Source: a virus. From it: DNA of 34,457 bases. Shown piece by piece: positions 1 through 6,732 of the stretch. The position numbers were made by a program, and so were the translations under genes. The notes under the pieces are model-generated. The model had not been told where the DNA came from. It saw nothing but the letters and a program-made list of their open reading frames with translations, and made no database searches. Position 1 is the first letter of the stretch; each line of letters starts with the position of its first letter. The DNA is taken from IMG/VR virus record IMGVR_UViG_3300046167_000151, positions 1 through 34,457 of that record. One strand, written 5' to 3'.

Positions 1-209
1 ATGAGATCGACGGCCAACCCGTCTATGTGCTTCGATTTCATCGTCTGCGACGCGCCGCTTTTTACAAGCTCGCGCTGCCCAAGAAGATGCGCAGCCTTGA
101 CGCGGTCAAGCCCGTAGTGCTTTGTGATTGCACGCGCCGTATTTGGCCCGTATGCGCCATCTGGTTCAACGCCAACCTTTTCCTGCAGTAGCTTTAATGC
201 GACGCTCAT
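1..209 (-). CDS. Endolysin, N-terminal part (PG_binding_1-like, then M15-like motif), cut by window edge
   Basis: This is the 5' part of a cell-wall hydrolase; 69 codons are visible before the left edge. Residues 1-35 resemble a PG_binding_1 repeat (LLQEKVGV, then DGAYGPNTA). Residues 38-45 read like the start of a GH19 catalytic domain (KAAHLLGQ). After that the sequence does not continue with the GH19 HES motif. It changes to SGASQT, then SKHIDGLAVDL, which matches the SxHxxGxAxDL zinc-binding motif of M15 peptidases. The ATG overlaps the holin stop (ATGA), so the two are translationally coupled, with GGTGA as a weak ribosome site. It is either a true PG-binding/M15 endolysin or an assembly junction between two endolysin alleles. 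The reading frame does not join directly to the GH19 fragment at the right edge. Confidence 0.7.
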   Translation of the reverse strand, partial: MSVALKLLQEKVGVEPDGAYGPNTARAITKHYGLDRVKAAHLLGQRELVKSGASQTMKSKHIDGLAVDL

Positions 210-583
210 TTCGTCACCTGTTTAACCTTTTCATATGACCTCATGCCCGCCAATCCGAGCATGCCCGTCAGCACCGGCATCATTACCGACATATCGGCTT
301 GCGGAACCATAAACCCAAACCCCGCAGCTATTGGCGAGATCAGAAAGTTGACCGCCAGCCCCAGAACGCACACATAACCGCAAAGCGGCCTCCACGACGC
401 TTGAAACCAGTTTCCGGCTGCCTCGGCCTTGTTGACCTCTATCTGCGCCAGCATGGCCTGCTGGGCCTGCTTATCGGCAAGCGTGGCCAGCTCATGCGCC
501 ATCTTGGCAGCGGCATCCTTATCTTGGATAAACTTGCCAGCGAGATCCGTTGCAGGCCCGATCAGGGCGCTCAGAATGCTCAT
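206..583 (-). CDS. Holin, GTA_holin_3TM-like
   Basis: This 125-residue protein probably makes the inner-membrane lesions that release the endolysin encoded just downstream. An amphipathic, charged N-terminal half (DLAGKFIQDKDAAAKMA) leads to WRPLCGYVCVLGLAVNFLI and a second hydrophobic stretch with PVLTGMLGLAG, then a basic tail (SYEKVKQVTK). The W-RP-x-x-G start of the first membrane segment is typical of the 3TM holin family of phages and gene transfer agents. The start at 583 is chosen because GGAGG lies 6 bases upstream and it overlaps the previous stop as ATGA; an 11-residue longer form has no such signals. Confidence 0.8.
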   Translation of the reverse strand: MSILSALIGPATDLAGKFIQDKDAAAKMAHELATLADKQAQQAMLAQIEVNKAEAAGNWFQASWRPLCGYVCVLGLAVNFLISPIAAGFGFMVPQADMSVMMPVLTGMLGLAGMRSYEKVKQVTK

Positions 584-777
584 TTCTTGCCTCCGTTCAC
601 ATATAGACCGAACCACGCCGCTCCGGCGCCCACGATCACGCTGACAAAGCCTGCCTGCGCGTTGTTTGGCAATTCAAGCCCCATGAACCAGCTACACGTC
701 TGATAAAACACGACCATGTAACTCAGGATAAGCAGGCGCGGAACAATGCGCCAAGCGTCTAGTTTCTCTGGTGTCAT
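580..777 (-). CDS. Small two-span membrane protein of the lysis cluster
   Basis: About 65 residues with two hydrophobic segments (PRLLILSYMVVFYQ and GFVSVIVGAGAAWFGLYV) and a short lysine tail. The N-terminus (MTPEKLDAWR) is polar. I do not recognise the family. Position directly before the holin suggests a second holin, antiholin or holin-associated protein. The ATG at 777 has AGAGG 7 bases upstream; an in-frame TTG at 783 is too close to that site. Its stop overlaps the holin start. Confidence 0.6.
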   Translation of the reverse strand: MTPEKLDAWRIVPRLLILSYMVVFYQTCSWFMGLELPNNAQAGFVSVIVGAGAAWFGLYVNGGKK

Positions 778-779
778 AT

Positions 780-1034
780 TCAAACCTCTATATTGATGTT
801 TGTGCCTTGCGGCCTGTCAGCAGTGGTCTTGGTGCCAAACCTATCATAACCCTTGCCTAAGTCCAACTTCTGCTCCCTGAGCGCGTCCAGATGCGCGTGG
901 TTGGCCCTATGCTCCTTGGCTACCTTCTGCTCCACCAGATGCGCTTCTATGCGCTCACGCGTCTGCGTTTGCTGGTGTATGTCGCTGCCTACGTTAAACG
1001 GTGCGCTGCCTATGCCTGACACGCCGTCAGCCAT
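780..1034 (-). CDS. Hypothetical protein with central helical segment
   Basis: An 84-residue protein with no recognised domain. A glycine-rich start (MADGVSGIGSAPF) is followed by a long charged helix likely to form a coiled coil (QTQTRERIEAHLVEQ, KEHRANHAHLDALREQK) and a short C-terminus. A longer reading frame extends upstream to 1205, but that part overlaps the preceding gene. The ATG at 1034 overlaps the upstream stop as TGATG. Its place between membrane proteins of the lysis block suggests lysis or late-virion function, which is inference only. Confidence 0.6.
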   Translation of the reverse strand: MADGVSGIGSAPFNVGSDIHQQTQTRERIEAHLVEQKVAKEHRANHAHLDALREQKLDLGKGYDRFGTKTTADRPQGTNINIEV

Positions 1035-1495
1035 CAGCGTTTCACCGCGATCCAGACAAAGCCAAACAGCGCGCCCACGCAGAGCAAGAACAGGAACAGG
1101 CCAGCCGCCCACGCGATGATGGTTTCCTTGCGCTCGATGCGCTTGTACTGCGCATCCTTCTGCTTCTGCCGGATCTCGTTTTCCATGCGGATAAGCTCTT
1201 GCCACGCAGACGGGCCAAGCGTTTCGCTAATCATTTTGCGAAGATCATCACGCATATTCTCGCGCTGCTTCTTCTGCACGAACAGATCCATCGCCTGCTG
1301 CTCGACGCTGCCGAAGCTCTGATACCATTTTGGGTTTTCTACGCGCTTCGCTGCAAAGTCGAAGTCGCTGATCGCCTTAGACCATCGCCCCAGATCGCCT
1401 GCCATACCCTCCAGATCACGCCCGATCTGGCAACCCTTCTTGATTGCGTTAAACGCAGCACCAGCGGCCATGATTGCAGTTGCGGGGTCTATCAT
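1034..1495 (-). CDS. Hypothetical protein with C-terminal membrane anchor
   Basis: A 153-residue protein. The N-terminus has a small hydrophobic stretch (AIMAAGAAFNAIKKG), the middle is charged and helical (VQKKQRENMRDDLRKM, ENEIRQKQKDAQYKR), and the C-terminus is a clear transmembrane segment (IIAWAAGLFLFLLCVGALF) ending in WIAVKR. This tail-anchored coiled-coil layout, within a lysis block, would fit a spanin-like or membrane-associated role. No family was recognised. Both ends overlap neighbours by one to four bases, so it belongs to the same operon. Confidence 0.65.
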   Translation of the reverse strand: MIDPATAIMAAGAAFNAIKKGCQIGRDLEGMAGDLGRWSKAISDFDFAAKRVENPKWYQSFGSVEQQAMDLFVQKKQRENMRDDLRKMISETLGPSAWQELIRMENEIRQKQKDAQYKRIERKETIIAWAAGLFLFLLCVGALFGFVWIAVKR

Positions 1496-1668
1496 TTGGC
1501 ATCTTTACCCACGTCGGCAAAACGCGGGCATCCACTATTATACTCTACCCTTATAACATACGGATAATGATACCAGAAGGATGGATATGGGCATCTGTAT
1601 ATACACGCGGTGTAAAGCTGCCCGTATGCAAGCACGCCAACGGCTACGCTGGCGAGCGAGCAGATCAT
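1492..1668 (-). CDS. Small Tyr/Cys-rich membrane-like protein (58 aa)
   Basis: A 58-codon gene easily missed because of its size. It fills the only apparent gap in the lysis block exactly: its ATG overlaps the upstream stop as ATGA (1668-1665) and its TGA overlaps the next start as ATGA (1495-1492). The product starts with a hydrophobic stretch (LASVAVGVLAYGQLY). A section rich in Cys, Pro and Tyr follows (CIYRCPYPSFWYHYPYV), with Cys at residues 3, 22, 26 and 47, and a polar end. It could be an exported or membrane-anchored peptide of the lysis system; no family was recognised. Confidence 0.7.
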   Translation of the reverse strand: MICSLASVAVGVLAYGQLYTACIYRCPYPSFWYHYPYVIRVEYNSGCPRFADVGKDAK

Positions 1669-1898
1669 CTCTCCATCAGGCGGTCTATTTTCTCTTCGAT
1701 GCGGTCAAAGCGCGCCACGATCTGCGCCATGACGGCTGTGCTGTCTGCCTTGGTGACGTAATCCTTGGCCATTTCCTCGCGGGTCTTGTTCAGCAGAATA
1801 TTGAGGCGCTGCATCTCGTCCACAGCGCTCTTCAATACCCAGCCGATTAGGCCCATTCCGGCAGTAAGTGCCGTTGTCCAAAGCAAATCAGCGTCCAT
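1665..1898 (-). CDS. Small N-terminally anchored coiled-coil protein
   Basis: A 77-residue protein with one N-terminal transmembrane segment (LLWTTALTAGMGLIGWVL) followed by a long charged helix (DEMQRLNILLNKTREEMAK, then RFDRIEEKIDRLMER). An N-in anchor with a coiled-coil tail is the layout of inner-membrane spanins and of some phage haemolysin/holin accessory proteins, but sequence alone does not decide. It starts at a TGATG junction with the upstream gene. Confidence 0.65.
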   Translation of the reverse strand: MDADLLWTTALTAGMGLIGWVLKSAVDEMQRLNILLNKTREEMAKDYVTKADSTAVMAQIVARFDRIEEKIDRLMER

Positions 1899-2185
1899 CA
1901 GTAAGACCCCTCCCAGACGCGCATCTTGGCGAACTCGCCTGACATCATCTTACGCTTGACGACTTCCTTGGCCGCCTCTGTATCAGACCATGATACACCG
2001 GCTTCCTTGAGCCATGCGCCAAGCACAGCGCCGTCTACGAAGCCCACAAGCCGGTTTTCGCCTGACATACCTATGCCAGCGTCTTTCGCTGCCTGCGCGT
2101 CTCTCAGCGACTGGCTGACGTCATGGCGTTGCTTGATAACCATGTGGTCATGCTCGAAGTCGATCTTTTCCGAAATCTTCGCCAT
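1898..2185 (-). CDS. Conserved hypothetical protein downstream of the capsid gene
   Basis: A 95-residue soluble, charged protein. The first third is His- and Asp-rich (KIDFEHDHMVIKQRHD), followed by DAQAAKDAGIG and a C-terminal helix (EAAKEVVKRKMMSGEFAKM). There is no signal peptide or membrane segment. It sits between the small post-capsid gene and the lysis cluster and is separated from the former by 3 bases. I do not recognise the family; a minor virion protein is possible. Confidence 0.6.
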   Translation of the reverse strand: MAKISEKIDFEHDHMVIKQRHDVSQSLRDAQAAKDAGIGMSGENRLVGFVDGAVLGAWLKEAGVSWSDTEAAKEVVKRKMMSGEFAKMRVWEGSY

Positions 2186-2188
2186 GTC

Positions 2189-2380
2189 TTATTTCTTCTT
2201 GGCGCGTTTCGTTGGTGCGGGTGCAGGCGCTGGCTCAACATCGCCAAGCACTTTCAGTGCGTCTGGGCGAACGCGCATCAGCGTTTCAACCTCTGCGTTT
2301 GGCAGCTCGGCGTTGTCGCCTTTTACCAGCTTGCCGATTGACGTGTGTACCTTGTGGCCTACAACTGTAACTTTTTTCAT
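2189..2380 (-). CDS. Small protein following the major capsid gene
   Basis: A 63-residue protein with a compact beta-rich start (MKKVTVVGHKVHTSIGKL), a polar middle (NAELPNAEVETLMRVRPDA) and an Ala-Pro/Lys-rich tail (EPAPAPAPTKRAKKK). Short proteins of this pattern, with a hydrophobic strand, an LPxAE turn and a basic tail, often lie next to capsid genes in marine phages. Their function is not established. It begins 20 bases after a hairpin that separates it from the capsid gene. Confidence 0.6.
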   Translation of the reverse strand: MKKVTVVGHKVHTSIGKLVKGDNAELPNAEVETLMRVRPDALKVLGDVEPAPAPAPTKRAKKK

Positions 2381-2399
2381 GTCGATCCCTCGTTAAGCA

Positions 2400-2423
2400 G
2401 AGGGGGCGTGAAGCCGCCCCCTC
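2400..2423 (-). terminator. Hairpin after the major capsid gene
   Basis: Ten bases after the capsid stop there is a strong stem on the minus strand, GAGGGGGCG pairing with CGCCCCCTC around a 6-base loop. It is followed by TGCTTAA rather than a run of T. It may act as a partial terminator or protect the 3' end of the abundant capsid mRNA. Confidence 0.55.
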
Positions 2424-2433
2424 TTGTAGTATA

Positions 2434-3390
2434 TTACGATGTGGTGTTGTCGTAAATTGCGCCGTTGGCTTTCTCGTTTTTCGAGCAAAGCGCCAGCTCT
2501 GTTGTCACCTGACGTGTGGTGTTGTCGCCATTTTTGGCCAAGGCAACGTTCTTGGTTCCACGCAATACTGCGCATTCCCACATGTTGTCCTGCAGCACGA
2601 ACACGTCACGGCTACGGTTTTCGCGTGACGGCATGAACTGTACTGTACCCCACGGTGTCACGTAAACTGCGAGCGACTTGACCACAGTCTCGTCACCGGC
2701 TTGTACCGCTGAGCGCTGGTTGTTGTTACCAGTGAAGCCCAAAGCAACGTTCATCTGGAAGGCTGACAGATATACTGTATCTGGCTTGCCGCCTTCTTCC
2801 CAGATTGACTGCATAACGTCGTCAAACTTGGCCTGCGAGAATGCAGTTGGAGTGCCGTCGTCTGTACGCGCGTCTGTGCCGTCGCCGGTTGGGTTTGCAC
2901 CAGAGTTACCAGACTGGAAGTTTACGTTTGTAATCAACCATGATGGTACACCACCAGTTTTACGCGCAGCAGTGTTAGACCCTACTACGTTTCCTTGGTT
3001 GGCAAACAACGCCTTTTCGATGTCGAGCTTCTGCTCTTTAGCGATAAGCAATGTTTGGTACGCCATTTCCTTGGCGCGGCCAGCATTGTCTACTGCTTCA
3101 TCGGTATCGGAAATCACCACAGCGTTCTTAAATATCTGTGTTCTCGCTCCGAGGCGTACAGTTGGCGTGACGGCATCGGCAGCTGTTGCGTCGCCTTCAA
3201 TGTGAGCGTTTACCGCAGATGCGCGCAACGCTTGTGTTTGCCACTCAACCAGAGTGTTCTTGGCTTTTGTTTTAGCAGACTTGCTGTAAAACGGTGTTTC
3301 AGATGGGTCTACATTGTAGATTACATCTGACAGGTCTTCACGGATTCCCACGGAATCGTAAGTGTCGAAGAGATTCGCTGGCTGAGCCAT
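2434..3390 (-). CDS. Major capsid protein, SU10-like (DUF5309 type)
   Basis: A 318-residue protein that should build the icosahedral shell. It begins NLFDTYDSVGIREDLSDVI, with the early PSETPFYS segment and the EWQTQALRA strand typical of the SU10-type HK97-fold capsid proteins. Later segments also fit: EGDATAADA, the long helix EMAYQTLLIAKEQKLDIE, and AALFANQG-like and KFDDVMQSIWEEGG sections. Length agrees with the family. AAAGGAAA lies upstream of the ATG. The scaffold gene is directly upstream and a hairpin follows the stop, so this gene is probably the most strongly expressed of the block. Confidence 0.88.
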   Translation of the reverse strand: MAQPANLFDTYDSVGIREDLSDVIYNVDPSETPFYSKSAKTKAKNTLVEWQTQALRASAVNAHIEGDATAADAVTPTVRLGARTQIFKNAVVISDTDEAVDNAGRAKEMAYQTLLIAKEQKLDIEKALFANQGNVVGSNTAARKTGGVPSWLITNVNFQSGNSGANPTGDGTDARTDDGTPTAFSQAKFDDVMQSIWEEGGKPDTVYLSAFQMNVALGFTGNNNQRSAVQAGDETVVKSLAVYVTPWGTVQFMPSRENRSRDVFVLQDNMWECAVLRGTKNVALAKNGDNTTRQVTTELALCSKNEKANGAIYDNTTS

Positions 3391-3410
3391 TGTCGTTTCC
3401 TTTCAAGGAG

Positions 3411-4394
3411 TTAGCTTTTTAACATCAAGCTCAATGCGTCATCGATTGAGCCTGTCTTCTGCAAGCGCTGTTGCGCCTTTTTACGGGTAGCAGCCTGTCC
3501 GTCTGGGCGTTTCTTTGCACCAGCTTTGACAACGGGTCGAACGCCATCAGCTTTTGACTGTGACTTCTGTTTGTTGGCAACCAGTTGACGATACTTACGC
3601 GCGTCGTTTAACGCCCGCACATATCTCGCATCGGATACGCCAGCCATCTCCTCCGGCGTGAAGCCGTAGTGGATGCCTGCATCCATGATACCCGCCTTCA
3701 GCTTTTCGCCTTTTTCGGGATCTGCGATCTCAGGGATATACTGCTTCAGCACCTCCGCTTGCTCTGCAAGGTAGGCTTGTCTAGCCGCTTGACTTTGCTG
3801 CGCTTGTTGCTGCTGCATTCCCTGCAACTGCATTAATTGCTGGTCGTGCGCGGCCTTTGCCTCGTCATATGTGAGCTTCGCTTCCATGTATCCAATCGGA
3901 TCTTGGTCAAAAAGCTCTTTAGACGGTGGGGTTGGGGCTTGCAGACCACCTTGCTGGGCTTGTTGATATAAAGCCAAGACTTGTTGCTGCTGTTGGGCCA
4001 ATGCTTGAGCCTGCTGCTTGTATTGCTTTTCCAAGGCAGCATTTTCTTGCATTTTTTGATTGATGTAACCCTGACCCGCCGCAGATTGCTTTAACTGATC
4101 CAGTGTCCAATGCTCTTCTTTGCCGTCAATTTTAACGGGGATGAGATTGGTGTCTTCAGCCGCCTCTACTAGGTCGTCGTCATCAATTTGGTCATCTTCG
4201 ACATATTCTGCGTCTTCTATGTCTTCGCCGGATGCCTCGACGTCATCATCGCCCTCGGCAATATCTTCAACTGCTTCGCTCTCAACGTCTTGAGTTGGCG
4301 TTTCAGCTGCTTCCACTGCTTCGCTTTGATTTTCTTCACTTGGCTCTGGGGCCAACATTGCCTCTACGGCATTATCTAGGCTAGTCGCTTCCAC
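3411..4394 (-). CDS. Scaffolding protein candidate
   Basis: A 327-residue acidic, low-complexity and helical protein. Residues 1-100 are Glu/Asp-rich (SEAVEDIAEGDDDVEAS). The middle is rich in Gln and helical (KQYKQQAQALAQQQQQ), and the C-terminus is basic (KAGAKKRPDGQAATRKK), ending DDALSLMLKS. An acidic rod with a basic C-terminal capsid-binding end, encoded between portal and capsid, is the usual form of phage scaffolds. There is no sequence signature as such. The start is a GTG with AAGGAAC upstream. Confidence 0.75.
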   Translation of the reverse strand: MEATSLDNAVEAMLAPEPSEENQSEAVEAAETPTQDVESEAVEDIAEGDDDVEASGEDIEDAEYVEDDQIDDDDLVEAAEDTNLIPVKIDGKEEHWTLDQLKQSAAGQGYINQKMQENAALEKQYKQQAQALAQQQQQVLALYQQAQQGGLQAPTPPSKELFDQDPIGYMEAKLTYDEAKAAHDQQLMQLQGMQQQQAQQSQAARQAYLAEQAEVLKQYIPEIADPEKGEKLKAGIMDAGIHYGFTPEEMAGVSDARYVRALNDARKYRQLVANKQKSQSKADGVRPVVKAGAKKRPDGQAATRKKAQQRLQKTGSIDDALSLMLKS

Positions 4395-4398
4395 GGTG

Positions 4399-4641
4399 CT
4401 AGTTCCTTCGTTTGCGATCTAAAATGACCTCTGCTGCAATCGCAGCGTCGAGTGCGTCACCGATCTTGTTTAACGCACGCAGTATTGCGTGCGCCTCCTC
4501 GCGCATCTCTATGTCAGAGGCTGCGCTGTTAGCGAAGATGCGCATTTGCTCTTCGCGAACATCGTCCACGAACGTCTGAAACGCCGTGTCATTCTTTAGC
4601 CGCTTTGCGTCGTCGGCTTGTATGCGGATGTCGGCGCTCAC
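4399..4641 (-). CDS. Hypothetical protein between portal and scaffold
   Basis: An 80-residue, charged, all-helical protein (DDAKRLKNDTAFQTFVDD, EMREEAHAILRALNKIGD, ending ILDRKRRN). The start overlaps the portal stop as ATGA, and the scaffold start follows 4 bases after its stop, so it is translated with the head genes. The family is not recognised. A small head-assembly factor is the natural guess. Confidence 0.6.
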   Translation of the reverse strand: MSADIRIQADDAKRLKNDTAFQTFVDDVREEQMRIFANSAASDIEMREEAHAILRALNKIGDALDAAIAAEVILDRKRRN

Positions 4642-6731
4642 TGTGGCGTACCCTGCGCCATGCCGCCGATCATGCGAACTTTATCCTGCTCTGCCTTGAT
4701 GCGCGCTGTATCCACTGCGGTTCCGTATTGGCCATATATCTTGGCTGCGTCTACCATGAGATCCTGAGCCATCTGGTCACGCTTCAGATCATCATCTGCG
4801 GCTGCTTTTTGCGCGTCAAGCTGCAGCTTCATCATGTCAGACTGCATCTTGCCCTGCGCCTTGATCTGCTCGGCCTGCAGGAATGCGGCGTTTGGATCTT
4901 GCGCCTGACCCTGCTGCGCCATCTGCGCCTGCTGTTGCTGCTGCATCTGCAGCATCTGCATTTCGATCTCCGGCGTAATCGGCGCGAAGTAGCGGTCGGC
5001 ATTGCGCACGCCTGACAGCGCCAGACTGTCGGCCAATGTGTTGCGGATATTGGTCAGCGATACCAAGCCGTTCATTGGCCCGTATTGCTGGTAAACCATC
5101 TGCTGCATCTGCAGCGCCTGTTGCAATGCCATCTGCTTTTCTTCTTCGCGGCCAGTGCCAAGCCCGACGTTGATGCTGATGTCCATAGACGTATCCCAGA
5201 CACGCGGATCGACGGGGATATACTGCCCGTTCATCCGCATCATCACCTCTTCGTCCATGTTCTTGTTCATCAGGCGCAGCATGACGCCAAACAGGTCACG
5301 CAGACCGTCAGCCAAGTTACGCACCATCACCTCTGTCTGGCCCGCAGCGGCCTGCACAGACGCCTGAACGGCTGCCTTGGTGGTAGACTGCAATGCGTCA
5401 GGATTAAGCCCCACAGAGGCGCTTGTGACGCCCGTCTTCTGCTCTGTGAGCTGATCCATGTATGCGAGCGCAGATAGCGTCTGACCGGCAACAAACGGCA
5501 CGCTGAGATCCTGCACAGATCCGGCTTGGCGCATCCGCACAAGTGACCCGATCTCGTTGTTCAGCACGTCGTCGATATTTACTGCGCCATCCACGATCCC
5601 AATGCGCGGATTGTTGGTCATCGCCACGTTATCCAAGATGCCACGCAGAATAGACGTCGCGGCGTCTTGGTCATTTCTCCACCAGCTCAGAAAGGCTGTG
5701 TCCGTACCAGCTATGTGGCTCTGGGTCGATCTCAAACTTGGCAAACGGGATCTCGTCGCACGGCATGAAGTCTAGCAGCTCGTATGATGTGCCGCCGCAG
5801 AGAAACTTGTACAGCACCGGCACGCCGGTTCCGTCAACATCCATACGCATGTAGGCTTCTGTGATGCCCACAAGCTTCATGGATGGGTCTAGCTCGTCTT
5901 CGTCTGACAAGTCTTCCTCGTAGCCTTGGCGCTCAAGCACCTCTGCGCCAGACATGTCGTTTGTGCCGTCAAATGGCGTCAGGTTGGATATGACCTCGAA
6001 GTCGAAGCCCATCTCGACCAGATCGCCGACGCGCATGTCTGTGCGGTGCGCCACGACATATGCGTCGTCAAATGACCGGCAATCGCGGTTTACAAAAAAC
6101 TCTTCCGGCGGGATGCTTTCTATACGCATCTCGCCCTTCATCTCAGTGCGGCTAATCTTGACCGAATGGACAGGAAGCTCGATCTGCCATGCCCATCTCG
6201 TCCATCTCGATGGACATTTCCATCGTATGCTCGATCACGTCCACGTTATCCTCTTGGATCAGGAACGTGTATTCATCATCAGACAGGTCGGTGTAGGTGT
6301 ATATTCTCGGCCACGGGGTAGTCATGCCAATACGCCTTCACGATGCCCTGCTTCTTCACCATGGCGTCTTGGAATGCGTCGTTTAGCACGCGGTATCCGT
6401 TCAAGCGCGTAAACTCGTGCTGGATGTAGCTGGTGGCCTGCTCGGCCAGCGCAACGTCTTCCGGCCCCTTCGGGATAAACTCTACCGGCCTCGCGGTGGA
6501 CATGAAGATCCGCATTAGGCTTGGCTTAACAGAGCGTACGGTATCCCGTACCTTTGTGGCCACAACCTTGCTGCGCCCGTCTTCGTGGCCAATATCAACC
6601 TCGCCGTCGTAGTAGCGCTGCGCCTTGATGCGGTCTTCGCTGATCTCGCTCTCAACGAAGTCAACGGCCTCGCTGATCGCGTTCTGCACGATGCTTTCGA
6701 TTTCACGGCGATCTTTTGGCTGTGGTTGCAT
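4638..6731 (-). CDS. Portal protein (P22/SU10-like), interrupted by three +1 frameshifts
   Basis: The dodecameric portal, about 696 residues when read through. The parts are MQPQPKDRREIESIVQ to AYWHDYPVAE; IYTYTDLSDDEYTFLIQE onward; QIELPVHSVKISRTEMKG with ESIPPEEFFVNRD; and NDQDAATSILRGILDN with NPRIGIVDG. The IPPEEF and LDNxxxxNNPR segments are typical of large podovirus portals. A Gln-rich helix (EMQMLQMQQQQQAQMAQQG) lies near the end, as in P22-type barrels. The breaks are at about 6304 (AA for A), 6187 (GG for G) and 5675 (AAA for AA); together they restore the original frame. Conserved sequence on both sides argues for sequencing overcalls, not decay. Confidence 0.8.
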
Positions 6732-6732
6732 G

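Noticed and set aside
1-60. Direct circular closure of the window (base 34457 to base 1)
   Set aside because: The two endolysin frames do not join in phase and the catalytic GH19 segment would be lacking, so sequence is missing or the ends come from different alleles.
780-1205. Longer 141-codon form of the 84-aa lysis-block gene
   Set aside because: The extra part overlaps the preceding gene and has low-quality sequence; the TGATG junction at 1034 marks the start.
1581-1850. Plus-strand frame over the lysis-block gap
   Set aside because: The minus-strand 58-codon gene explains the interval exactly, with ATGA at both ends.
5671-5680. AAA-TGA-C at the third portal break resembles a programmed +1 frameshift site (like release factor 2)
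   Set aside because: The other two portal breaks and those in four other genes have no stop at the slip place, and most lie in base runs. One common technical cause is simpler.
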